Source of the DNA: DATBGO01 sp050011895
GTDB lineage: Bacteria > Actinomycetota > Actinomycetes > Streptosporangiales > Streptosporangiaceae
Assembly: GCA_050011895.1 (NCBI GenBank)
Contig: JBEKIF010000049.1
Coordinates: 1-36,350 of the forward strand
DNA: 36,350 bases
Direction: 5' to 3'
The stretch's first letter is position 1. Every line of letters starts with the position of its first letter. Under the pieces are notes generated by a model. The model saw only the letters and a list, made by a program, of their open reading frames with translations. It made no database searches and was not told where the DNA came from. Positions 16,785 to 25,444 of the stretch are shown piece after piece. The position numbers and the translations under genes are program-made.

Positions 16785-17144
16785 ATGAATGTCAACTTTC
16801 CTTATCAGTTCGACGGTCGCGGCCGCACGCTGGATCCGCTCGCCAGCTATCTCGAGCAGCTCGTCGAGCAGGTGCTTTTCACCTCGCCAGGCGAGCGCGT
16901 GAACATGCCCGACTTCGGTAGCGGCCTGCTGCAGCTCGCGTTCGCACCGAACAGCGCGGAGATGGCCGCCGCGACGCAGTTCTCCGTGCAGGGCGCGCTG
17001 CAGAAGTGGCTGAGCGGGTACCTGACGGTCCAATCCGTCCTCGTTACGAGCGACGAGGCCACGCTCACTGTCACGGTGAGCTATGCGCCGCTCAACACCG
17101 ATGTCACGCAGGTGCAGACGTTCGTCTATGGCGGCAGCTCATGA
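16785..17144 (+). CDS. Baseplate wedge protein gp25/GPW
   Basis: 119 aa. It matches the gp25 (W) family: LASYLEQLVEQVLFTSPGER, then VNMPDFGSGLLQLAFAPNS, the conserved segment at which sheath polymerisation begins on the baseplate, with a beta-rich end (TLTVTVSYAPLNTDVTQVQT). In Afp this is Afp9. It is coupled by an ATGA overlap to the following large wedge gene. Confidence 0.93.
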   Translation: MNVNFPYQFDGRGRTLDPLASYLEQLVEQVLFTSPGERVNMPDFGSGLLQLAFAPNSAEMAAATQFSVQGALQKWLSGYLTVQSVLVTSDEATLTVTVSYAPLNTDVTQVQTFVYGGSS

Positions 17145-20100
17145 TCTACGCGTGCTGCAACGAGCACCGCCGCGCGGCCGTCCTCGGCAACCCGGCGCTT
17201 AACGGCATCGACTTCCTCGAGGTTCTCGACCGGGAAGCTCCCGCGGGCAGCCCGCGCCAGCAGACCCTGCTGGTGCACTGCCTGAAACCCGTGCCGGGAA
17301 GTCTGGGTCCGGCCAACGTCTATATCGTCGGCGGCGAGAGCATCACCGGCATCACTGCCGCCTGGGTCGCGCCAGCGTCCGACCCGCCACCGCAGGCTCT
17401 CGCTACCGAGGCCGCCTACTTCACGTCCCTGCCTGATGCCGCGAACACCCTTGTCGTCCGGACGAGCGCCGCGGGCGATTTCTCGCCCTATTGCCTGCGG
17501 CTGGTCAACGAAGCCGAGGAGGCCGCACAGGATACGTTCACGATCACTGAGGCGCTCACGGGGTTCGACTCGCTGCTCGCCGAGGTCGGGTTCTCCTTCA
17601 AGGTCGAGTGCGGTCCCGGATTCGACTGCGCCCCGGCGGTCCCCGACTGCCCGCCCACGTTGCCCGTCCCGCCGCCCATCAACTACCTCGCCAAGGACTA
17701 CGGGTCCTTCCGGACGGTACTGCTGGACCGGCTGAACCAGCTGCTGCCGACCTGGACGGGGACCAGCGAGGCCGACATGGGGGTCGTGCTGGCCGAACTC
17801 CTGGCCTACGTGGGCGACAACCTGAGCTATCACCAGGACGCGATCGCGACCGAGGCCTACCTGCTGACCGCACGCAGCCGCGTGTCCCTGCGCCGCCACG
17901 CGCTGCTCGTCGATTACCGGATACACGATGGCTGCAACGCCCGGGCGTGGGTCTGCCTGACTGTCAGCGCGCCGGTCACACCCCTCGACCACACAGCCAC
18001 CCGCTTCTACACCACCGCGCCCGGCATGCCCGCGAATCTGCAAGTGGGCGCAGGCAACGAGGAGGCGGCTCTCCTGGCTGGTGTCGTGGCCTTCCAGCCG
18101 ATGCACGACGCGGACCTGTTCGTCGAGCACAATCAGATGCAGTTCTACACCTGGGGCGACACGGACTGCTGCCTACCGCAGGGAGCCACCGAGGCCACGC
18201 TGCTCGGGACGTATCCGCACCTCCAGGCCGGTGACGTGCTGATCTTCCAGGAGATGCTCGGCCCGCAGACCGGGGTCGCTGCCGATGCGGACCTGCGGCA
18301 CCGGTGCGCGGTGCGACTCACCGCCGTCACCACCACCGACGGCCAGGGGCTTCCCCTCGTCGACCCGCTCTTCGAGCAGGGCACCGGGGACCCGATCGTA
18401 TCGGCCGCCCAGCAACCCACGCCCGTCACAGAGATCCAGTGGTCCGCCGAGGACGGGCTGCCCTTCCCGGTCTGCATCTCCTCTACGTTCCGCGATTCGG
18501 CGGGCACGCTGAATCCCCTGCCCCAGGTCAGCGCCGTCTTCGGCAACGTAGTCCTGGCCGACCAAGGCCTGACGATGCCGGTGGTAGGCCTGCCGGCCGT
18601 GCCCGAACCCATGCTGTTCATCCCGGCTGCGGCGGGTAATGGCTGCAGCCCCGCGGCGGCCACGGCGCTCCCTGTCCGCTACTGGCCGCGGCTGGCCGAG
18701 GGACCCGTCACGCAGGCCGTGCCGCTGCCGCTGGCCGGTACCCCCGTCACGCCGACGGCTGTCGCGCTGCTCACCCACGGGGCCATCAGCCTCTCCGACG
18801 GGGCCGGCTTCACGGCGCTAACGGTCGCCGCCAAGGACCCGTCCGGCTGGCCGCAGTATTTCGGGATCAGGGTCACCCCTAACGCGACAACCAGCGGGAA
18901 CATCAATCTCGCCGTGCTGTTCTGCCCGGGCGGCGACGCTCCCCCAGGGATGCCTGAGGCCGTCGTGCTCGAGCAGTTCACCGATCTGTCCCTGACGGCC
19001 GGCTCGGCGGACAGCGTGACGGCCCAGATCAACGGGATATCCCAGTTCGTCTCCGTCCCCCCGGGCTATACACCCCCGGCGACCCCTCCGGCTACTTTTC
19101 CCGTCGCCCCGACCATGCTGCCCGCGGCCGGGCCGGTCGAGCTCGAAGATGCGACCGGCACGCCATATCTAACTCTGCAGCCCACTAATCCGTTGTCCTG
19201 GCCCCCGCTGTTCGGCGTTCTTGCCCAGGGGGACGTTTCGAGCCCGGACCAGTTCAACGTGGTCCTGGTTTACCAGCCGCCTGACGGAGGCGTGGGCGTT
19301 CAGGTCCCCGTTATTGCCGAGCAGTTCATCGGCGTGAAACTCGACACCGCGGCGGCGCAGATCAATGTCCCAGCCAGCCCGGTCACCGTGCAGAGTTCCC
19401 AGGACGAGCCCAACCCGACGCTGTCCGCGTCAGAGCTGATGAGCTACGACGCCGCTCAGGCGATCCCCTCGATCGGGCTGACCAGCACCCACGAGGGCAA
19501 CCTCCCGAGCACCTGGTCCGCGGTGCCCGACCTGCTGGCCAACGGCCCCCTCGATACCGCGTTCGTCGTCGAAGTCGAGACTGACGGTACCGCGCACCTG
19601 CGCTTCGGCGACTCGGTAAACGGCTTGTTCCCGGCCAGCGGGACCGCGTTCACGGCCCAGTACCGGGTCGGTAACGGCACCGCCGGGAATGTCGGTGCCG
19701 GCAGCCTCACCCAGTTCGCCGCGGACCTGAACGTCGTGTCCTGCGTCAATCCGCTGGCCGCCAGCGGCGGCGTCGACCCGGAGACGGCCGACCAGATCCG
19801 CCGCCGCGCCCCGCAGGCATTCTTCACCCAGGAACGCGCGATCACCATGACGGACTACGCCACCGTGGCCGAGGCCAGCACGCAGGTCGAAGACGCAGCC
19901 GCGACGCTGCGCTGGACCGGTAGCTGGTACACCGCATTCATCACCGCCGAACCCGCCGGCGGCGGTGACCTCAGCGCAGCGCTGCGGACCAGCCTCACGC
20001 GGTACGTCAACCGCTACCGCCTAGCCGGACAGGACATCAAGATCGAGGGGCCGGACTACGTCTCACTCGAGATCAAGCTCGCCGTGTGCGTGGACCCGAA

Positions 20101-20425
20101 CTACTTCCAGAGCGACGTCGAACTATCCCTGCGCGCCGTGCTGGGCAGCGGCACGCTGCCGGACGGGCAGCCGGCCTTCTTCGCACCCGGCCGCTTCGTG
20201 CTCGGACAGACCGTCTACCTCAGCCCGATTTACCGGGCCGCCAGGTCGGTAGCCGGCGTCCTCACCGTCACGGCGGAGGAGTTCCAGCCGCAAGGAACTC
20301 ACACCCAGGCCTACCTGCACCGCGGCGCGATCCCCATCGGGGCGGCCCAGGTCGCGCGGATGGACAACGACCCCAGCCTGCCCGATCACGGTCAGCTGAC
20401 CCTCTTGCTGCAAGGCGGGAAGTGA
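17141..20425 (+). CDS. Baseplate wedge protein, J/gp6 type (Afp11-like)
   Basis: 1094 aa from the ATG at 17141, which overlaps the gp25 stop; the frame is open 135 bp upstream but only across the previous gene. The N-terminal part contains PPPINYLAKDYGSFRTVLLD, LAELLAYVGDNLSYHQDAIA and LLTARSRVSLRRHALLVDYR, typical of large actinobacterial eCIS baseplate assembly proteins. The C-terminal part has the baseplate-J signature: LRFGDSVNGLFPASGTAFTA, YRVGNGTAGNVGAGSLTQF, and AITMTDYATVAEAS. About 350 central residues are inserted beta-rich repeats of unknown role. It forms wedges around the hub. Four bases separate it from its paralogue-like neighbour. Confidence 0.9.
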   Translation: MIYACCNEHRRAAVLGNPALNGIDFLEVLDREAPAGSPRQQTLLVHCLKPVPGSLGPANVYIVGGESITGITAAWVAPASDPPPQALATEAAYFTSLPDAANTLVVRTSAAGDFSPYCLRLVNEAEEAAQDTFTITEALTGFDSLLAEVGFSFKVECGPGFDCAPAVPDCPPTLPVPPPINYLAKDYGSFRTVLLDRLNQLLPTWTGTSEADMGVVLAELLAYVGDNLSYHQDAIATEAYLLTARSRVSLRRHALLVDYRIHDGCNARAWVCLTVSAPVTPLDHTATRFYTTAPGMPANLQVGAGNEEAALLAGVVAFQPMHDADLFVEHNQMQFYTWGDTDCCLPQGATEATLLGTYPHLQAGDVLIFQEMLGPQTGVAADADLRHRCAVRLTAVTTTDGQGLPLVDPLFEQGTGDPIVSAAQQPTPVTEIQWSAEDGLPFPVCISSTFRDSAGTLNPLPQVSAVFGNVVLADQGLTMPVVGLPAVPEPMLFIPAAAGNGCSPAAATALPVRYWPRLAEGPVTQAVPLPLAGTPVTPTAVALLTHGAISLSDGAGFTALTVAAKDPSGWPQYFGIRVTPNATTSGNINLAVLFCPGGDAPPGMPEAVVLEQFTDLSLTAGSADSVTAQINGISQFVSVPPGYTPPATPPATFPVAPTMLPAAGPVELEDATGTPYLTLQPTNPLSWPPLFGVLAQGDVSSPDQFNVVLVYQPPDGGVGVQVPVIAEQFIGVKLDTAAAQINVPASPVTVQSSQDEPNPTLSASELMSYDAAQAIPSIGLTSTHEGNLPSTWSAVPDLLANGPLDTAFVVEVETDGTAHLRFGDSVNGLFPASGTAFTAQYRVGNGTAGNVGAGSLTQFAADLNVVSCVNPLAASGGVDPETADQIRRRAPQAFFTQERAITMTDYATVAEASTQVEDAAATLRWTGSWYTAFITAEPAGGGDLSAALRTSLTRYVNRYRLAGQDIKIEGPDYVSLEIKLAVCVDPNYFQSDVELSLRAVLGSGTLPDGQPAFFAPGRFVLGQTVYLSPIYRAARSVAGVLTVTAEEFQPQGTHTQAYLHRGAIPIGAAQVARMDNDPSLPDHGQLTLLLQGGK

Positions 20426-20429
20426 CGTC

Positions 20430-23276
20430 GTGAGCAACATGTCGACGGGATGCACCTGCGGTTGCTGCGCGGGCACCAGCGTGCAGACTCCCGAGGGAGA
20501 GAACAACCTCCCCGGCCTGGCGGCCGTGGCCTACCGGACCGGCATCTGGTCAGCCTTCAAGGAATCCATGCTGGCCCGGCTATCCAGCGCGGACTACCCG
20601 GCCCTGAGTTACCTCAAAACGCGCGACGACGACGACTTCAGCATCGCGCTGATCGACGCGGCCGCAGTCATGCTGGACATCCTGACCTTCTACCAGGAGC
20701 GCCTGGCCAACGAGAGCTACCTGCGTACCGCCACTCAGCTCGACTCGCTCACCCAGCTCAGCCGGCTCATCGGCTACCAGCCCACGCCCGGGATCGCCGC
20801 GTCCACTTACCTCGCGTTCACCGTGAGGGCAGCGACCGGCCTGCCACCGGACCCGGCGACCGCAGCCATCACCATTCCGGCGGGCTCGCAGGTACAGAGT
20901 GTTCCCGCGCAAGGACAGGCGCCCCAGTCGTTCGAAACCTCCGCGGACATCCTGGCCAAGCCGGACTGGAACGCGCTGCCCGTGCAGACCGGGCGTCCCT
21001 GGCTGCCGAAGGCCGGCGCCACGAGCGTCTATCTCGCGGGGACTTCGACACAGTTGCAGCCCGGCGATGCCATCCTGATCGTTGAAGCAGGTGGTGCCCT
21101 CGTCCAGCTCCACGTCCGGCTGGTCAGCTCCGTGACGACCGACGCCGTCAATCAGCGGACGCTGCTCACCTGGGCCGACCGGCTCACGCCCGCTGCCGCG
21201 CCCGGGTCGAATATGGCGGTCTACGCCCTGCGCCAGCGGGCGGCCTTGTTCGGCTTCAACGCCGTGAACCCCCTCATGCTCGCGAAAAAGACCCAGGAGG
21301 AGCTCGGGAACCTCGGGCTCATCGGGGGCACGACCGGCACGCTTGAGTGGAGCTTCGGCGCTCCAGACCCGGGTGTCGTTGACCTGGACGCTGTGTACTC
21401 CAAGGTGGTCGCGGGAGGCTGGCTCGTTCTGCTCTCGTCGGGAGGAACGGTGGTAACCGTCGCCTCCATCGCCTCGGTCGCCACCGTCAGCCGCTCCGAC
21501 TACGGCGTCAGCGCAAAGATCACCCGCGCCACCCTCACCTCGGACCCCGGTCTCAACGAGTTCTACACCGCCACCCGGGACACCTCGGTCCTCGTCCAGA
21601 GTGAGCAACTACCCGTGGCCGAGCAGCCGCTCGACCACCCGCTCTACGGCAGCGTCGTCGATCTGGAAGTCATACGGACCGATCTCGCGGGTGTGACCGC
21701 CATCGCCGTGACCGGCAAGAGCCAGTCCATCACCCTCAACGCGGACGCCGCGCCGATCCCGTTCACGCCCGACGACGAATCCGCTCCCCCCGTCTCACTT
21801 GCGGCCGGCGACACGCTGACCATCCTGCGGCCGCCGGACTTCCTGCACCCGGACGGGTCCGTTCCCGCCTGGAAACAGGCCACGCAGACTCTTACCCTGT
21901 CCGTCGCTGACACCAACGGCAGGAGCGGGACCGTGACCGCCGCGCTGTCGAGCTTCACCCTGGGCCTGGCCGCGGCCAGCGCCCCGGTCGTGCAGGAGTT
22001 CGCGTTGATCAGCGGGACGTCGGTGCAGGCCTCGCCGTTCCCCCATACCCGCATCCAGCTGCGGACGCCCCTGGTCAACTGCTACGACCGGACCGTCACC
22101 ACGATCAACGCAAACGTCGGCCCCGCCACCGCCGGCAGCTCAGTCACCGAAGTCATGGGCAGCGGATCCGCGTCAACCGCCAACCAGCAGTTCACCCTGA
22201 GGCAATCACCGCTCACCTACGTCCAGGCGCCCACCCCCACAGGCCGGCTGAGCACCTTGCAGGTTCGCGCCAACGGGGTCGCCTGGACAGCGGTACCAAG
22301 CCTCTACCGCCAGGGCAGCGGGGACCAGGTGTACGCGACCCTGGACCTCCCCGGAGGCGGCACTCTCGTCGAGTTCGGCGACGGCGTGGAAGGAGCGAAC
22401 CTGCCGACCGGGCAGAACAACGTCCAAGGCAGCTACCGGGTGGGGTCGGGATTGGCCGGCAACGTGGCGGCCGGAGCGATCACCATTCTGGTCGATCGTC
22501 CGGTCGGGGTGAGCGGCGTGACCAACCCGCTGCCCGCGACCGGCGGTCAGGACGCACAGTCCCCTGACGACATCCGCGCCAACGCGCCGCAGTCGGTGCT
22601 CACGCTCGGGCGGGCCGTCTCGATCACCGACTACCAGGATCTCGCCGCAAGCTTCGCCGGTATCGCGAAGGCCTGCGCCACGTGGATCCCGGGGGGCGCC
22701 TACCGCGGAGTCCTCCTGACCGTGGCCGGCGCCGGCGGCGCGGCACTCCCGGCCGGAAACCCTACCCTGGCCAACCTTGTCACCGCCCTGCGGAATTCCG
22801 GCAACCCCAACGTCGCCGTGCACGCGCAGTCGTTCCTGGAAACCACATTCCGGCTCACCGCCGACATCCGCTACGACCCGGCTTATGCGCAGACCGCCGT
22901 ACAGGCCGCGATCATGCAGGCATTGACGCAGACCTACAGGTTCACCGCCCGGTCATTCGGGCAGGGCGTATCCGGCGACGAAGTCGCCGCGCTCATCCAG
23001 GGCATTGCCGGAGTGGTAGCCGTCAACGTGACGACGCTGCGCGTGGTCGCCACCAGCACTGCCGGGGACATCGGCTCATCGGCCTACTCCGTTTCGGCCT
23101 ACAACGCCTGGATGGCGGGTGCCATCACGCAGCCGCTCCCGCGTCCCTGCAGCGGTTCCCGCACGTCTATATGTCCCTACATTCCGGTCGCAACCCCCAA
23201 TGTGCTGCCCCTGCCCGCCGAGATCCTGGTCCTCGATCCGGACCCGAAGAAAATCCTGCTGGGGGTGATGACGTGA
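20430..23276 (+). CDS. Second baseplate wedge protein, J/gp6 type (Afp12-like)
   Basis: 948 aa, GTG start 4 bp after the preceding stop. It shares the architecture of the previous protein: LIDAAAVMLDILTFYQERLA and YLRTATQLDSLTQLSRLIGY near the N-terminus, and VEFGDGVEGANLPTGQNNVQ, YRVGSGLAGNVAAGAITIL and AVSITDYQDLAASFAGIA in the C-terminal J module. It begins with a Cys cluster (CTCGCCAG, residues 8-15) of unknown purpose, possibly a metal site. The pair would heterodimerise in the wedge as Afp11/Afp12 do. It ends in a GTGA overlap with the next gene. Confidence 0.9.
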   Translation: MSNMSTGCTCGCCAGTSVQTPEGENNLPGLAAVAYRTGIWSAFKESMLARLSSADYPALSYLKTRDDDDFSIALIDAAAVMLDILTFYQERLANESYLRTATQLDSLTQLSRLIGYQPTPGIAASTYLAFTVRAATGLPPDPATAAITIPAGSQVQSVPAQGQAPQSFETSADILAKPDWNALPVQTGRPWLPKAGATSVYLAGTSTQLQPGDAILIVEAGGALVQLHVRLVSSVTTDAVNQRTLLTWADRLTPAAAPGSNMAVYALRQRAALFGFNAVNPLMLAKKTQEELGNLGLIGGTTGTLEWSFGAPDPGVVDLDAVYSKVVAGGWLVLLSSGGTVVTVASIASVATVSRSDYGVSAKITRATLTSDPGLNEFYTATRDTSVLVQSEQLPVAEQPLDHPLYGSVVDLEVIRTDLAGVTAIAVTGKSQSITLNADAAPIPFTPDDESAPPVSLAAGDTLTILRPPDFLHPDGSVPAWKQATQTLTLSVADTNGRSGTVTAALSSFTLGLAAASAPVVQEFALISGTSVQASPFPHTRIQLRTPLVNCYDRTVTTINANVGPATAGSSVTEVMGSGSASTANQQFTLRQSPLTYVQAPTPTGRLSTLQVRANGVAWTAVPSLYRQGSGDQVYATLDLPGGGTLVEFGDGVEGANLPTGQNNVQGSYRVGSGLAGNVAAGAITILVDRPVGVSGVTNPLPATGGQDAQSPDDIRANAPQSVLTLGRAVSITDYQDLAASFAGIAKACATWIPGGAYRGVLLTVAGAGGAALPAGNPTLANLVTALRNSGNPNVAVHAQSFLETTFRLTADIRYDPAYAQTAVQAAIMQALTQTYRFTARSFGQGVSGDEVAALIQGIAGVVAVNVTTLRVVATSTAGDIGSSAYSVSAYNAWMAGAITQPLPRPCSGSRTSICPYIPVATPNVLPLPAEILVLDPDPKKILLGVMT

Positions 23277-25423
23277 GCTCCGAGCTCTTCGGGCTCCTGC
23301 CGGCCGTTTACCGGCTCCGCGACGCCCAGATCGCCCAGTCGCAACAGCTGGCGCGGGGACCGCTGGAGTCCCTGCTGATGCTCGTGGAGGAACAGGTCGC
23401 CGTCGTCGCCGACGACTTCACCCAGCTCTACGAGGATCAGTTCATCGAGACGTGCGCCCCGTGGGTAATCCCCTACATCGGGGACCTGATCGGCTATCGG
23501 TCCGTACGGGGAATCGCTCCCGCGATCGACAATCCCCGCGCCGAGGTCGCCCAGACGATCTCGTTGCGTCGCCGCAAGGGAACCGTGCTGGTCCTGGAGC
23601 AACTCGCCCGGGACGCCACCGGATGGGGCGCCCACGCGGTGGAATTCTTCCAGGTGCTCGGAGACACCCAGTACATGAACCACGTCCGGCCCCGCAACCA
23701 CTACGCGCCGGACCTGCGCCGGTGGCAACCCTGCTTGTACCCGGACAGTGCCTTCGACCGGACGTCGCACCGGGTCGACGTCCGCCGGATCAGCAGTGGC
23801 CGCGGTCGCTACAACATCCCGAACGTAGGCGTCTTCCTGTGGTCCCTCGGCGCGTACGGCATCACTGGCGCTCCGGTGACGGCGGCCGCCACCAACACCG
23901 CGGGCGGCGCCCAGTGCTACCGCTTCAACCCGCTGGGCATGGACATGCCCCTATTCCACCGCGCGGTACCGCAGGGTGAGCAGATCAGTGCCGCGGCGAG
24001 GCCAGTCAACGTCGCCGCCCGACTCCGTCGCCGGGAGCTGTGCGCGGACCTGCAAGGCGGTGTCGGCGCCGAATTCTACGGGCCGTCCGGCAGCCTCCTG
24101 CTCACCCTCGGCGGCACCGTGGTCAATCCCTACCAGATCAAGGTCGCCAACCTGTCGGGGCCCGACGGGGCCTGGGCGAACCTCCCCGCAGACAGCGGCT
24201 ACGCCGTCGTCGTCGACCCGGAGCTTGGTCGCGTCGCACTGCCGCCGCTGAGCGCCGGCGCGACCGTACCACAGCTGAACGCCACGTATTACTACGGGTT
24301 CAACGCCGACATGGGGGGCGGTGACTATCCACGGGCGGACAGCTTCGCGGTCGACGACGCGCTGCCTTTCCCTGACACCGTCGGCGTGCCGCACTACACG
24401 ACGCTGCCGGACGCCGTCGCCTACGCAATCGGCCAGCTGGCGCACACCGGTGAGATCGCGGTCGAACTTGCCGACAGCGACACGTACCCGATCGCCGGCG
24501 GTCTCACCGTCGATCTGCCGAAGGGGACCACCCTGGAGGTCCGCGCGGCCAGCGGTGTCCGCCCGACGATCCTGCTCGGTGGGGAGGTCACCGTCAGCGG
24601 CGACGCGTCCAGCCAGCTGATCCTCAACGGCCTGGTGGTGGCCGCTGGAAACGCCATGACGCCGGGCAGCCCTACGCCAGCAGCGCTCGTGCACCTCCCC
24701 GCCGACCGTCCGGATGGAACGCCCAACCTGCTCAGCGGGCTCAGCCTCACCGACTGCACCCTGGTCCCTGGCTGGTCAGTCAGCCCGGTCGGTCAGCCTG
24801 AGTACGGCAGCGATCCGGTGCTCATCGCCGAGCCAGCAGGCGTGGCCGTGACCGTCACCCGGTCCATCCTCGGTGCGATCCGGGCCGATGCACTCGCCAC
24901 GGTCGCCGTCAGCGACAGCATCGTCGATGCCACCGGCCGCACGCAGGTCGCCTACGCTGCCGTCGATGGAGTCAGCGGCGGCGCGACACTGACGCTGTCC
25001 GGATGCACTGTCGTCGGGAAGGTCCACGCGACCCTGCTCTCACTCGTGTCCGACAGCATCGTGTGGGCGGCGCTCGCGGCCGCGGACACCTGGACCGCCG
25101 GCCTGGTCGCGGATCGGAAGCAGGAGGGCTGTGTCCGCTTCAGCTTCGTTCCCTACGGCTCGGTCACCCCGCGCCGCTTCGAGTGCGTGGAGCAGGCGCT
25201 GGCCGGGCCTCAGCCGCTGTTCCGCTCGCTGCGATATGGCGACCCCGGATACCTGAAACTGCTCGCTGCCACCGGGGACGTCATCCGGCGCGGGGCCGAC
25301 GACGCCGGTGAGATGGGTGCCTTCCACTTCGTGCTCGCGCCGCAGCGCGAGACAGACCTGAAGACCCGGCTTCAGGAATACATCCCCGTCGGGCTCGAGT
25401 ACGGGCTGATCTACCAGGACTGA
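23273..25423 (+). CDS. Tail protein I-like baseplate protein with beta-helix C-terminus
   Basis: 716 aa from the GTG at 23273 overlapping the previous stop; an open frame reaches back to 22682 but only as a shadow of the preceding gene. Residues 1-200 resemble the tail protein I/gp7-like baseplate family (LFGLLPAVYRLRDAQIAQSQ, WVIPYIGDLIGYRSVRGI, SLRRRKGTVLVLEQLARDAT). The C-terminal part, from about residue 360, has TLPDAVAYAIGQLAHTGEIA and successive short beta rungs (GGEVTVSGDASSQLILNGLV, LSLTDCTLVPGW, VTVTRSILGAIRADALATV), consistent with a right-handed beta-helix. The fusion of an internal baseplate domain with a fibre-like helix suggests that it anchors or forms part of the tail-fibre apparatus. 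Confidence 0.8.
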   Translation: MSSELFGLLPAVYRLRDAQIAQSQQLARGPLESLLMLVEEQVAVVADDFTQLYEDQFIETCAPWVIPYIGDLIGYRSVRGIAPAIDNPRAEVAQTISLRRRKGTVLVLEQLARDATGWGAHAVEFFQVLGDTQYMNHVRPRNHYAPDLRRWQPCLYPDSAFDRTSHRVDVRRISSGRGRYNIPNVGVFLWSLGAYGITGAPVTAAATNTAGGAQCYRFNPLGMDMPLFHRAVPQGEQISAAARPVNVAARLRRRELCADLQGGVGAEFYGPSGSLLLTLGGTVVNPYQIKVANLSGPDGAWANLPADSGYAVVVDPELGRVALPPLSAGATVPQLNATYYYGFNADMGGGDYPRADSFAVDDALPFPDTVGVPHYTTLPDAVAYAIGQLAHTGEIAVELADSDTYPIAGGLTVDLPKGTTLEVRAASGVRPTILLGGEVTVSGDASSQLILNGLVVAAGNAMTPGSPTPAALVHLPADRPDGTPNLLSGLSLTDCTLVPGWSVSPVGQPEYGSDPVLIAEPAGVAVTVTRSILGAIRADALATVAVSDSIVDATGRTQVAYAAVDGVSGGATLTLSGCTVVGKVHATLLSLVSDSIVWAALAAADTWTAGLVADRKQEGCVRFSFVPYGSVTPRRFECVEQALAGPQPLFRSLRYGDPGYLKLLAATGDVIRRGADDAGEMGAFHFVLAPQRETDLKTRLQEYIPVGLEYGLIYQD

Positions 25424-25444
25424 TCCGTTGGACAGGAGAGCGTC

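Noticed and set aside
17006..17140. Upstream extension of the first J-type wedge gene
   Set aside because: The extra 45 codons lie entirely over the gp25 gene; the ATG at 17141 in an ATGA overlap matches the operon pattern.
22682..23272. Upstream extension of the tail-protein-I-like gene
   Set aside because: It overlaps the end of the preceding wedge gene out of frame and is Arg/Pro-rich; the GTG at 23273 gives the expected N-terminus LFGLLPAVYR.
6688..25423. Prophage or R-type tailocin
   Set aside because: There are no capsid, packaging, lysis or integrase genes, while an Afp15-like AAA+ ATPase, a Pvc16-like protein and DUF4157 neighbours are specific to eCIS.
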